Part shown: positions 45,452-52,533 of the stretch, in pieces
Layout: each line of letters starts with the position of its first letter
Position numbering within the stretch: the stretch's first letter is position 1
NCBI RefSeq assembly: GCF_000186265.1
Contig: NC_014934.1
Coordinates: 1,178,001 to 1,242,000 of the forward strand
Direction: 5' to 3'
DNA length: 64,000 nt
DNA from: Cellulophaga algicola DSM 14237
GTDB taxonomy: Bacteria > Bacteroidota > Bacteroidia > Flavobacteriales > Flavobacteriaceae
Program-made: the position numbers and the translations under genes
The notes under the pieces: model-generated
What the model saw: the letters and a program-made list of their open reading frames with translations, nothing else
Told to the model about the DNA's origin: nothing
Database searches by the model: none

Positions 45452-47959
45452 TTGAAAAAAGAACGTAATTACATTAGGCCCTTTACTGTGATGAAAAAAA
45501 ATAAATCTAAAAAAAAATTTACATTAAGAATCGTACTCAGTTATTTAATACTAATTGGTTTAGCGGTAATTTCTGGAATCTTTATTCTTTCAGAAATTAA
45601 GAGCTACATAGCAACGGATACTTCTGGTGAAAATGACGTAAAATTTATAAAAACAGGCTCTTTACTTACACAACTTTACGAGGCCGAAAGTTTATCTAAG
45701 CTGGCATTACAAACGAAAACCAAAGAAAATTTTACAGCGTATGCCAAAAAAATTGATGTGGTTTCTGCAGAAATAGATTCACTTAAGGAAGTGGTGGCGA
45801 GTGAATACCAAGTTAAACTTCTTGATAGCGTTCAAAAACTTTTAAAACTAAAGACCTATAACAACGAAGAATTAAGGCGATTAAAATTAAAAAGTGAAGC
45901 CAATAGCTCTCTTGATATAGCTTTAGCAAAATTTAATACTATGGAGCTTTCCTTAGGAAAAATTACACCCAAAAGTATTGCACCTAATATTGACGAATTA
46001 TCGCCTAAAGCAAAGAGTGTTATTGAAAAACTTACCATTATCTTAAATGACAATGTTCCCAAAGAAACACATAGTCCACAAAAAATAGATTCTATCATAA
46101 ATGCTTCACGAAACTTATTAAATGAAGCCAAAGAAAAAGATGCTTTAACGCAACGTGCTTTAGCAGAAAAAGAGCAAGAAATAAACCAAAACGATTTAGA
46201 TTTATCACAACAATTAAGAAGTATTGTTAGTGCCTTTGAGCAAGAAATTATTGCCACAACTCATACCGACAATTTAAAAAAACAAGAAATTTTAAAACGT
46301 AGTACTCGCTTAGCGAGTGGTGCTGCGATACTTGCTTTTCTAACTGTAGGAATTTTTACATTTCTGATTACTCGAGATTATTGGCGTGTACAAACCTACC
46401 GACAAAATTTAGAAGAAGAAAAGAAGTTCTCTGAGTCCCTTTTAAAAAGTAGAGAACAACTTATTTCTACCGTAAGCCATGACTTACGAACCCCTCTAAA
46501 CACGATTACAGGATATTCAGAATTAATGGAAAACACTAGTTTAACAGGGAAACAAATTGGCTACTTAAAAAATGTAAAATCTGCAGCTACTTATGTTGAT
46601 AATTTAGTAAATGATTTGTTAGATTTTTCTAAACTAGAAGCTGGCAAACTCAAAATTGAAAATATTCCATTTTTATTACCTGATTTAATTCAGGAAACAG
46701 CGCAAAACCTAGAAGAATTTTACAAGAATAAACCCATAGAGCTTCAAATCGTAATCGATAAGAAACTTCATAAGACATTGATTGGAGATCCTTTCCGAAT
46801 TAGGCAAATTCTAACTAATTTAATTAGTAATGCTTACAAATTTACCCAAGATGGTTTTATAAAAGTAGTTGCTACAGTAACCATTGAAAATAATGCTGTT
46901 TACAAAACAAGAATTCAGGTTATTGATAGCGGTATTGGTATTGAAAAAGAAAAACAAGAACATATTTTCAAAGAATTTGCCCAGGCTGATGATAGCACAG
47001 AAAAAAAATATGGCGGTTATGGCTTAGGCTTAACTATTTCTAAAAAATTAACAGAGCTTCTTCAAGGAACTATAAATTTAAAAAGCGATAAAGACCAAGG
47101 AAGCACATTTACATTTACTATTCCTTTAAAGCTATCAGAAAGTCAAATTACCTCATCAGAAAAAAAAGAAATTAACTTTAAAGAAAACAGAATTACCTTA
47201 TTAATAATAGACGATGATATCGCTATGCGTAAATTGCTACAAGAGGTTTGTGAAAATTCTAATATTAATACCATTTCCTATGCTGACTTTAATGCTATTG
47301 GTTTAAAAGAAAAATTGAATTATGATGCTGTTCTTACGGATATACAAATGCCTACAATTAATGGTTTTGAAGTTTTAGAAAAACTTAAAAGTGGTGTTTA
47401 TCAACATTATACAAAACAACCTATTCTTGCCATGACAGGAAGGAAGGATTTAGAAACTTCGGCTTATTTAGCTGCTGGTTTTAATACTATTCTACAAAAA
47501 CCCTTTGCTAAAAATCAGTTTTTAGAATGTTTAGCTGCGTTATTCCCTGAACTAGCCAAAGAAGACAACTCTAAAGGCAAGGAAGTACACCTTAGCAACT
47601 CTACTCTGTTTGATTTAAAAACAATTACTTCTTTTCTAGATGATTCTAATGAAGGTTTAAAAGATTTGATTGACACCTTTTTAAGAGACACCGTAGATAA
47701 TCTTGAAATTCTAGACAACGCTGTACTAACTAAAGATAGTGCAAGCTTAAATGCAACCTCTCATAAAATGCTTGCCATGTTTAGACAGTTAGAAGCCAAA
47801 GATTCTATTGCGATCCTTGAAACTTTTGAAAAATTAAAAGATGGTGCTATAAGTGACAAGGAACTTAAAATGAAATATCAACAATTAAAAAATAATATTA
47901 TAGCACTTACACTTGCTTTAAAAGCTGATAAAACTATAAATCCAGATTATACAGGTTAA
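45452..47959 (+). CDS. Hybrid sensor histidine kinase with REC and HPt domains
   Basis: An 835-residue phosphorelay protein: N-terminal helix (about 25-45), a helical extracytoplasmic region (about 50-285), second helix (about 288-308), HisKA with His343 (STVSHDLRTPLN), HATPase (about 450-560, GYGLGLTISKKL), REC domain with Asp630 (LTDIQMP), and a C-terminal HPt with His771 (ATSHKMLAMF). So a full His-Asp-His relay sits in one chain, needing an external response regulator. The adjacent NtrC-type gene, convergent and overlapping by 26 bases, is the natural partner. TTG start at 45452; an in-frame ATG at 45491 is the alternative. Confidence 0.92.
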   Translation: MKKERNYIRPFTVMKKNKSKKKFTLRIVLSYLILIGLAVISGIFILSEIKSYIATDTSGENDVKFIKTGSLLTQLYEAESLSKLALQTKTKENFTAYAKKIDVVSAEIDSLKEVVASEYQVKLLDSVQKLLKLKTYNNEELRRLKLKSEANSSLDIALAKFNTMELSLGKITPKSIAPNIDELSPKAKSVIEKLTIILNDNVPKETHSPQKIDSIINASRNLLNEAKEKDALTQRALAEKEQEINQNDLDLSQQLRSIVSAFEQEIIATTHTDNLKKQEILKRSTRLASGAAILAFLTVGIFTFLITRDYWRVQTYRQNLEEEKKFSESLLKSREQLISTVSHDLRTPLNTITGYSELMENTSLTGKQIGYLKNVKSAATYVDNLVNDLLDFSKLEAGKLKIENIPFLLPDLIQETAQNLEEFYKNKPIELQIVIDKKLHKTLIGDPFRIRQILTNLISNAYKFTQDGFIKVVATVTIENNAVYKTRIQVIDSGIGIEKEKQEHIFKEFAQADDSTEKKYGGYGLGLTISKKLTELLQGTINLKSDKDQGSTFTFTIPLKLSESQITSSEKKEINFKENRITLLIIDDDIAMRKLLQEVCENSNINTISYADFNAIGLKEKLNYDAVLTDIQMPTINGFEVLEKLKSGVYQHYTKQPILAMTGRKDLETSAYLAAGFNTILQKPFAKNQFLECLAALFPELAKEDNSKGKEVHLSNSTLFDLKTITSFLDDSNEGLKDLIDTFLRDTVDNLEILDNAVLTKDSASLNATSHKMLAMFRQLEAKDSIAILETFEKLKDGAISDKELKMKYQQLKNNIIALTLALKADKTINPDYTG

Positions 47960-49286
47960 TTTTATTATATAAAGTTTTACGCGTCACTTTCAATAATTTC
48001 GCTGCTTTAGATTTATTGAAGTTAGTTTCTTTTAAAGCTCTTATAATTTGATCTTTCTCATAAGCATCTTTAGAGAAATTTTCACTTTCTACTTTTTTAT
48101 TTCCTTCAAAAAGTTCTTTTGGCAATACATCTGTTTGAATTATATCTCCTGTAGTTAGGAGTACAGATCTTTTTATAATATTCTGTAATTCTCTTAAGTT
48201 ACCTGGCCAATGGTATTGATTAAAAACAGCAGTAGTCTCATCTGAAAAACCTAATACACGTTTATCAAGTGACTTATTTGCTTTATCTAAGAAAAAATCT
48301 GCAAACAAAGGTAAATCCTCAAAACGCTCTTGTAACGAAGGTGTTTCAATAGAGAACTCATTAATTCTGTGGTACAAATCTTCTCTAAATGTTCCTTTCT
48401 CAACAGCCTCTACTAGATCTTCATTGGTTGCCGTTATTACACGAACATCAACAGACACTTCTTTTGTACTACCAACACGCTTTATTTTACGCTCTTGAAG
48501 CGCTCTTAAAAGCTGAATTTGATTCTCGTAAGATAGATTCCCTATTTCATCTAAAAATAATGTCCCGCCATTTGCAGCTTCAAAATGACCAATTTTATCT
48601 TCTATGGCACCCGTAAAACTCCCTTTAACGTGTCCGAAAAATTCGCTTGTAGCAATTTCTTTAGGGATGGCTCCACAGTCTACCGCAACAAAACTAAAAT
48701 CTTTTCTTTTACTTGTATCATGAATTGATTTTGCAGTAACTTCTTTACCTGTTCCACTTTCCCCCGTGATGAGAATAGACATATCTGTAGGCGCTACCAA
48801 TTTTATATATTCATGTAACTTTTTAGAAGCATCACTAATGCCTTTAATTCCATTACCAACATTAAGCGTTATTTTATCTTGAGCTTCCTTTTCATTACTT
48901 TCTGCAACCGTCTCTACTTGCTTTACTTTTTGGTTTAAAGCATTCTCTACAAGCATTACCATTTCTTCTGGAGTAAATGGCTTAGAAATATAATCAAAAG
49001 CACCTTTTTTCATTGCCGTAACAGCTGTAGAAACTTCTGCATAGCTCGTCATTACAAGAACTGGAATCTTAGAATTGATAGCCTTTATATCTGACAATAA
49101 CTCTATTCCGTCATAATTTGGCAGGCGCAGGTCTGTAATGACCATATCAAAATCTCCACCTTTAAATTTTTTCTTAGCATCTTCAGCTGTAAAACTTGCT
49201 TCTACATCATATCCCTTCTTTGCTAAAAAACGTTGTAACATTTGACAAAAAGCAGCATCATCTTCAATAATTAAAATTCTAGGCAT
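47934..49286 (-). CDS. Sigma-54-dependent response regulator (NtrC family)
   Basis: A 450-residue activator: REC domain with phospho-acceptor Asp52 (VITDLRLPNYDG), AAA+ domain with Walker A GESGTGKE (175-182), the sigma-54 contact loop GSFTGA (222-227), Walker B LFLDEIGN, and a C-terminal Fis-type helix-turn-helix (KSKAAKLLKVTRKTLYNKI). The GSFTGA loop means it activates RpoN promoters from upstream sites. The PepSY-like array starts directly upstream on the same strand, and its members carry matching candidate promoter and upstream elements, so I infer it regulates them. Confidence 0.95.
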   Translation of the reverse strand: MPRILIIEDDAAFCQMLQRFLAKKGYDVEASFTAEDAKKKFKGGDFDMVITDLRLPNYDGIELLSDIKAINSKIPVLVMTSYAEVSTAVTAMKKGAFDYISKPFTPEEMVMLVENALNQKVKQVETVAESNEKEAQDKITLNVGNGIKGISDASKKLHEYIKLVAPTDMSILITGESGTGKEVTAKSIHDTSKRKDFSFVAVDCGAIPKEIATSEFFGHVKGSFTGAIEDKIGHFEAANGGTLFLDEIGNLSYENQIQLLRALQERKIKRVGSTKEVSVDVRVITATNEDLVEAVEKGTFREDLYHRINEFSIETPSLQERFEDLPLFADFFLDKANKSLDKRVLGFSDETTAVFNQYHWPGNLRELQNIIKRSVLLTTGDIIQTDVLPKELFEGNKKVESENFSKDAYEKDQIIRALKETNFNKSKAAKLLKVTRKTLYNKINLYNLDL

Positions 49287-49370
49287 AAACTAAGTGTTGT
49301 GATCATATATACGTACGTCAAATATACCTTATTAAGACTGATGAATTTGTTTAAAATTATCATAAAAAAG

Positions 49371-49399
49371 AAAGGGACTGTATTAAATACAGTCCCTTT
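49371..49399 (-). terminator. Terminator T1 of array copy 1
   Basis: AAAGGGACTGTAT / ATACAGTCCCTTT hairpin, 41 bases past the copy 1 stop. The same hairpin recurs after copies 2, 3 and 4. Confidence 0.85.
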
Positions 49400-49439
49400 C
49401 AACCAAACTAACGTGATACAAATCAGTTACTAAATTACT

Positions 49440-49742
49440 TTACATCTCTATCCAATTTCCGCTCTCATCAGCATAAAGTGTACCTGTAGTACCACCTTCT
49501 AATGAAACATCTATTTTATATTGTTTTTGATCATTTACATATACCTTATCGATCGTTGCGGATGGATAGCTGGTAGACACCGCTGTTGCAACTGCTTCAG
49601 GCAATTCTGACATTTCAATCTCTGAAAAACCATCTTGTGTTGCTGAAACAATTACTGTTTCTTCTACTGCAGTTTCACTAGGTTGTGCAAATGCGGTAAA
49701 ACCTACGAATGTAAATACGGATGCTAAAATTAATTTTTTCAT
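49440..49742 (-). CDS. Secreted PepSY-like protein, array copy 1
   Basis: A 100-residue protein starting at the ATG at 49742. A longer frame to 49823 exists but the other copies start at MKKLIL. Signal peptide (about 1-20, ending FAQ), then a single PepSY-like domain of about 75 residues (SELPEAVATAVSTSYPSATIDKVYV, ending GNWIEM), so periplasmic or secreted. It is nearly identical to copies 2-4; it differs from 2 in one residue near the end (ADESGN against ADENGN). PepSY-like proteins are often small inhibitors or sensors. Terminator downstream and sigma-54-like promoter upstream are its own. Confidence 0.85.
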   Translation of the reverse strand: MKKLILASVFTFVGFTAFAQPSETAVEETVIVSATQDGFSEIEMSELPEAVATAVSTSYPSATIDKVYVNDQKQYKIDVSLEGGTTGTLYADESGNWIEM

Positions 49743-49790
49743 GTTATATATTTTTAAAGCGTTATTAATAATTAAACTTATTACTTCTAT

Positions 49791-49806
49791 TGAAAATATA
49801 ATGCCG
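49791..49806 (-). promoter_or_regulatory. Candidate sigma-54 promoter, array copy 1
   Basis: Minus strand reads CGGCATTATATTTTCA, i.e. a GGCA at -24 and TTTC at -12 with the sigma-54 spacing (TGGCAC-N5-TTGC). It ends about 49 bases before the ATG. It has three mismatches to consensus, and the -12 G is missing, so activity is uncertain. It is identical in copies 1-4. Confidence 0.4.
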
Positions 49807-49881
49807 AAAGCTAAATACCACACATTTAATGAATAAGTAACTGTATTTCAGATACTTAACAAACTCTGGTTAAATTACCGA

Positions 49882-49930
49882 TTGTGTATATCTGAGTAAT
49901 ACCTATGCGTATTGGGTAATTTCTACACAA
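49882..49930. promoter_or_regulatory. 49-bp dyad element upstream of array copy 1
   Basis: TTGTGTA at one end and TACACAA at the other, with an inner dyad (GAGTAATAC and GTATTGGGT). It lies about 77 bases upstream of the promoter candidate, where an NtrC-type activator would bind. The same 49-bp element precedes copies 2-4. Confidence 0.5.
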
Positions 49931-50029
49931 GACTTTCAATGATCAGACTTATGTTTTTATTTTAGATTTTGTACTAAAATCGCAACTAAACTAAAAAGAG
50001 AAATAATAGCATACCGACTCTAAACAAAA

Positions 50030-50060
50030 AAAGGGACTGTATAATAATACAGTCCCTTTT
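50030..50060 (-). terminator. Terminator T2 of array copy 2
   Basis: AAAGGGACTGTAT / ATACAGTCCCTTT hairpin downstream of copy 2, the same as T1 with a slightly different loop. Confidence 0.85.
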
Positions 50061-50095
50061 TAACCAAACTAGTGTGATATAAATCGATTTATCGA

Positions 50096-50398
50096 TTACA
50101 TCTCAATCCAATTCCCGTTTTCATCAGCATAAAGAGTACCTGTAGTACCACCTTCTAATGAAACATCTATTTTATATTGTTTTTGATCATTTACATATAC
50201 CTTATCGATCGTTGCGGATGGATAGCTGGTAGACACCGCTGTTGCAACTGCTTCAGGCAATTCTGACATTTCAATCTCTGAAAAACCATCTTGTGTTGCT
50301 GAAACAATTACTGTTTCTTCTACTGCAGTTTCACTAGGTTGTGCAAATGCGGTAAAACCTACGAATGTAAATACGGATGCTAATATTAATTTTTTCAT
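50096..50398 (-). CDS. Secreted PepSY-like protein, array copy 2
   Basis: A 100-residue near-duplicate of copy 1, with the same signal peptide and PepSY-like domain. It shares the EGGTTGT and KVYVNDQKQYKID variants with copy 1, and the 5' flank differs from copy 1 in the upstream dyad. Confidence 0.88.
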   Translation of the reverse strand: MKKLILASVFTFVGFTAFAQPSETAVEETVIVSATQDGFSEIEMSELPEAVATAVSTSYPSATIDKVYVNDQKQYKIDVSLEGGTTGTLYADENGNWIEM

Positions 50399-50446
50399 GT
50401 TATATGTTTTTAAAGTGTTATTAATAATTAAACTTATTACTTCTAT

Positions 50447-50461
50447 TGAAAATATAATGCC
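50447..50461 (-). promoter_or_regulatory. Candidate sigma-54 promoter, array copy 2
   Basis: GGCATTATATTTTCA on the minus strand, same sequence and distance to the ATG as in copy 1. Confidence 0.4.
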
Positions 50462-50537
50462 GAAAGCTAATAACTATACTTTTAATGAATAAATAACTGT
50501 ATTTCAAATACTTAACAAACACTCATTAAATTACTGA

Positions 50538-50586
50538 TTGTGTATAGTTGAGTAACAACCAAGCGTGTTGGGTAATTTCTACACAA
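50538..50586. promoter_or_regulatory. 49-bp dyad element upstream of array copy 2
   Basis: TTGTGTA ... TACACAA, inner arms GAGTAACA and GTGTTGGGT. Relative to copies 1 and 3 the T/C and A/G changes are compensatory (AATAC with GTATT against AACA with TGTT), so the dyad is conserved. Confidence 0.5.
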
Positions 50587-50659
50587 AACATTGGTTTACC
50601 AAGTTCCTTTTGCCTTCTAGGTATACCATCAAAATAGTAGCTATAATGTCTAAATAAAA

Positions 50660-50692
50660 AAGGGACTGTATAATAATAATACAGTCCCTTTT
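50660..50692 (-). terminator. Terminator T3 of array copy 3
   Basis: AAGGGACTGTAT / ATACAGTCCCTT hairpin with a longer loop, downstream of copy 3. Confidence 0.85.
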
Positions 50693-50727
50693 TAACCAAA
50701 CTAGTGTGGTACAAATCGATTTCTCGA

Positions 50728-51030
50728 TTACATCTCAATCCAATTCCCATTTTCATCAGCATAAAGAGTACCTGAAGTACCGTCCTCTAATGAAACTTCT
50801 AATTTATATTGTTTTTGATCATTTACATGTGCTTTATCGATCGTTGCAGATGGATAGTTGGTAGACACCGCTGATGCAATTGCTTCTGGTAATTCTGACA
50901 TTTCAATCTCTGAAAAACCATCTTGTGTTGCTGAAACAATTACTGTTTCTTCTACTGTAGTTTCACTAGGTTGTGCAAATGCGGTAAAACCTACGAATGT
51001 AAATACGGATGCTAATATTAATTTTTTCAT
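50728..51030 (-). CDS. Secreted PepSY-like protein, array copy 3
   Basis: A 100-residue copy that differs from 1 and 2 in the C-terminal half (KAHVNDQKQYKLEVSLEDGTSGT) and shares these variants with copy 4. It also has SETTVEETV where the others have SETAVEETV. Signal peptide and domain as in copy 1. Confidence 0.88.
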   Translation of the reverse strand: MKKLILASVFTFVGFTAFAQPSETTVEETVIVSATQDGFSEIEMSELPEAIASAVSTNYPSATIDKAHVNDQKQYKLEVSLEDGTSGTLYADENGNWIEM

Positions 51031-51078
51031 GTTATATGTTTTTAAAGTGTTATTAATAATTAAACTTATTACTTCTAT

Positions 51079-51093
51079 TGAAAATATAATGCC
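51079..51093 (-). promoter_or_regulatory. Candidate sigma-54 promoter, array copy 3
   Basis: GGCATTATATTTTCA on the minus strand, about 49 bases before the ATG. Confidence 0.4.
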
Positions 51094-51169
51094 GAAAGCT
51101 AATAACTATACTTTTTACGAATAAATAACTGTTTTTCAAACACTTAACAAACACTCATTAAATTACTGA

Positions 51170-51218
51170 TTGTGTATACCTGAGTAATACTTATGCGTAT
51201 TGGGTAATTTCTACACAA
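51170..51218. promoter_or_regulatory. 49-bp dyad element upstream of array copy 3
   Basis: TTGTGTA ... TACACAA with inner AATAC / GTATT arms, like copy 1 and unlike copies 2 and 4. Confidence 0.5.
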
Positions 51219-51290
51219 AACATTGGTTTACCAAGTTCCTTTTGCCTTCTAGGTATACCATCAAAATAGTAGCTATAATGTCTAAATAAA

Positions 51291-51320
51291 AAAGGGACTG
51301 TATAAATACAGTCCCTTTTT
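51291..51320 (-). terminator. Terminator T4 of array copy 4
   Basis: AAAGGGACTGTAT / ATACAGTCCCTTT hairpin downstream of copy 4. Confidence 0.85.
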
Positions 51321-51354
51321 AACCAAACTAGCGTGGTACAAATCGATTTCTCGA

Positions 51355-51657
51355 TTACATCTCAATCCAATTCCCATTTTCGTCAGCATAAAGAGTACCT
51401 GAAGTACCGTCCTCTAATGAAACTTCTAATTTATATTGTTTTTGATCATTTACATGTGCTTTATCGATCGTTGCAGATGGATAGTTGGTAGACACCGCTG
51501 TTGCAATTGCTTCTGGTAATTCTGACATTTCAATTTCTGAAAAACCATCTTGTGTTGCCGAAACAATTACTGTTTCTTCTACTGCAGTTTCACTAGGTTG
51601 TGCAAATGCGGTAAAACCTACGAATGTAAATACGGATGCTAATATTAATTTTTTCAT
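51355..51657 (-). CDS. Secreted PepSY-like protein, array copy 4
   Basis: A 100-residue copy almost identical to copy 3 (KAHVNDQKQYKLEVSLEDGTSGT) but with SETAVEETV like copies 1 and 2. It starts the four-gene array on the transcribed strand. Signal peptide and domain as in copy 1. Confidence 0.88.
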   Translation of the reverse strand: MKKLILASVFTFVGFTAFAQPSETAVEETVIVSATQDGFSEIEMSELPEAIATAVSTNYPSATIDKAHVNDQKQYKLEVSLEDGTSGTLYADENGNWIEM

Positions 51658-51705
51658 GTTATATGTTTTTAAAGTGTTATTAATAATTAAACTTATTACT
51701 TCTAT

Positions 51706-51720
51706 TGAAAATATAATGCC
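51706..51720 (-). promoter_or_regulatory. Candidate sigma-54 promoter, array copy 4
   Basis: GGCATTATATTTTCA on the minus strand, about 49 bases before the ATG. Confidence 0.4.
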
Positions 51721-51796
51721 GAAAGCTAATTAACACACATTATAAACACAACTAATTGTATGTCAGGCATTTAAAAAGAGCTTGTTAATTAACTGA

Positions 51797-51845
51797 TTGT
51801 GTATAGTTGAGTAACAAACAAGCGTGTTGGGTAATTTCTACACAA
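51797..51845. promoter_or_regulatory. 49-bp dyad element upstream of array copy 4
   Basis: TTGTGTA ... TACACAA with inner AACA / TGTT arms, like copy 2. Confidence 0.5.
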
Positions 51846-51954
51846 GACTTTCAATAATCAGACTTATTTTTTTTTTAAAATTTTGGACTAAAATCTTCTT
51901 CTATAAAAATTAAACGTAAAAGTATCTATCCTTTTGCAGGTAATTTTTAGGCAA

Positions 51955-51983
51955 AAAAAAAAAAGAGCTGCCCCCGCAACTCT
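51955..51983 (-). terminator. Terminator of the diverged fifth paralogue
   Basis: AAGAG...CTCTT stem with an inner GC pair and a C-rich loop; on the minus strand it is followed by ten or more T. It lies about 43 bases past the stop at 52026. Confidence 0.75.
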
Positions 51984-52025
51984 TTATCCAAACCAAACTA
52001 ACTAAATTTATTTACTAACAAAATC

Positions 52026-52331
52026 TTACATATCTAACCAATTCCCTTCGGCATCGGCATATAATTCCATATTCTCCCCAGTTTCACTAGTTACAATTAA
52101 TTTATATTCTGCTTCTTCGTTTACAAATGCTTTAGCAATTGTAGCTCCTGGGAAATTTTTCCCTAGGGCTGCAGTAATCTCTTCTGGTAAAGCGTCTATT
52201 TTTATTTCCGAGAAATCTTGAGCAAATATTCCTTCCATTATTCCATCATGAAAAATTGGAGTAGTTTCTGTTGCTGTTATCGTTCCTAAACTTCCTATGG
52301 CTAATGCTGTTGCAAATACTAACTGTTTCAT
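52026..52331 (-). CDS. Diverged secreted PepSY-like protein, array relative
   Basis: A 101-residue protein with a signal peptide (about 1-20) and the same domain as the array copies: DFSEIKIDALPEEITAAL, FPGATIAKAFVNEEAEYK, ending GNWLDM. It is only distantly similar at the sequence level but in the same location, orientation and size, with its own terminator and a better sigma-54-like promoter. It is probably the older member from which the array, or its ancestor, diverged. Confidence 0.85.
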   Translation of the reverse strand: MKQLVFATALAIGSLGTITATETTPIFHDGIMEGIFAQDFSEIKIDALPEEITAALGKNFPGATIAKAFVNEEAEYKLIVTSETGENMELYADAEGNWLDM

Positions 52332-52380
52332 ATATCGTGTAATTAAATTCTACATCTGTTTTTTAAACTCGATTAGGATA

Positions 52381-52397
52381 AAGAAATAATAGTGCCA
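52381..52397 (-). promoter_or_regulatory. Candidate sigma-54 promoter of the fifth paralogue
   Basis: Minus strand reads TGGCACTATTATTTC, matching TGGCAC-N5-TTGC with one mismatch (TTTC for TTGC). It lies about 54 bases before the ATG, the same arrangement as in the four copies. Confidence 0.5.
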
Positions 52398-52412
52398 AAA
52401 TTTTAAAAAAGA

Positions 52413-52450
52413 AAAAATCCCTGTAAATCATTGATTTACAGGGATTTTAA
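52413..52450 (-). terminator. Terminator of the DUF4301 gene
   Basis: AAAATCCCTGTAAATCA / TGATTTACAGGGATTTT, a long perfect stem with a very short loop, A- and T-rich on both sides. It ends the minus-strand transcript containing DUF4301 and separates it from the fifth paralogue. Confidence 0.9.
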
Positions 52451-52480
52451 TATTAAACAAAATAAACTACATGTATATTT

Positions 52481-52529
52481 GTGTATCTTTTACTTAAGAA
52501 GTGTGTAAAATAGATACACTTTTAGTGTA
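52481..52529. promoter_or_regulatory. Inverted repeats between DUF4301 and its terminator
   Basis: Arms GTGTATCTTTTAC (52481-52493) and GTAAAATAGATACAC (52505-52519), then a perfect TACACT-TTT-AGTGTA palindrome (52515-52529). It contains TTGTGTA, as the array dyads do, and lies about 85-145 bases upstream of the sigma-54-like box of the fifth paralogue. It could be its upstream activating site or part of the DUF4301 3' end. Confidence 0.4.
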
Positions 52530-52533
52530 CCCA

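Larger units (their letters stand above)
49371..51900 (-). repeat. Four-copy tandem repeat of gene plus flanks
   Basis: Units of about 627-656 bases (ATG to ATG: 656, 632, 627), each holding terminator, coding sequence, promoter region and dyad element. Coding identity is very high. Outer flanks of copies 1 and 4 match each other (GACTTTCAAT near 49930 and 51846), while copies 2 and 3 share a different spacer containing CATTGGTTTACC, as expected from unequal exchange. Confidence 0.9.

Noticed and set aside
47934-47959. Possible frameshifted fusion of hybrid kinase and regulator
   Set aside because: The two genes are convergent and overlap by 26 bases only at their stop ends; both proteins are complete.
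49743-49823. Extra N-terminal 27 residues in array copy 1
   Set aside because: An in-frame ATG upstream exists by chance (MWYLAF...). The other copies and the signal peptide fit the ATG at 49742.
50526-50762. Frame overlapping array copy 3 and the spacer of copy 2 on the minus strand
   Set aside because: It crosses a terminator and shares only the shifted reading of the repeat unit.
51797-51845. Array dyads as attachment sites or CRISPR-like repeats
   Set aside because: They recur only as part of the tandem gene units, with spacing set by the units, and no integrase or cas genes are nearby.
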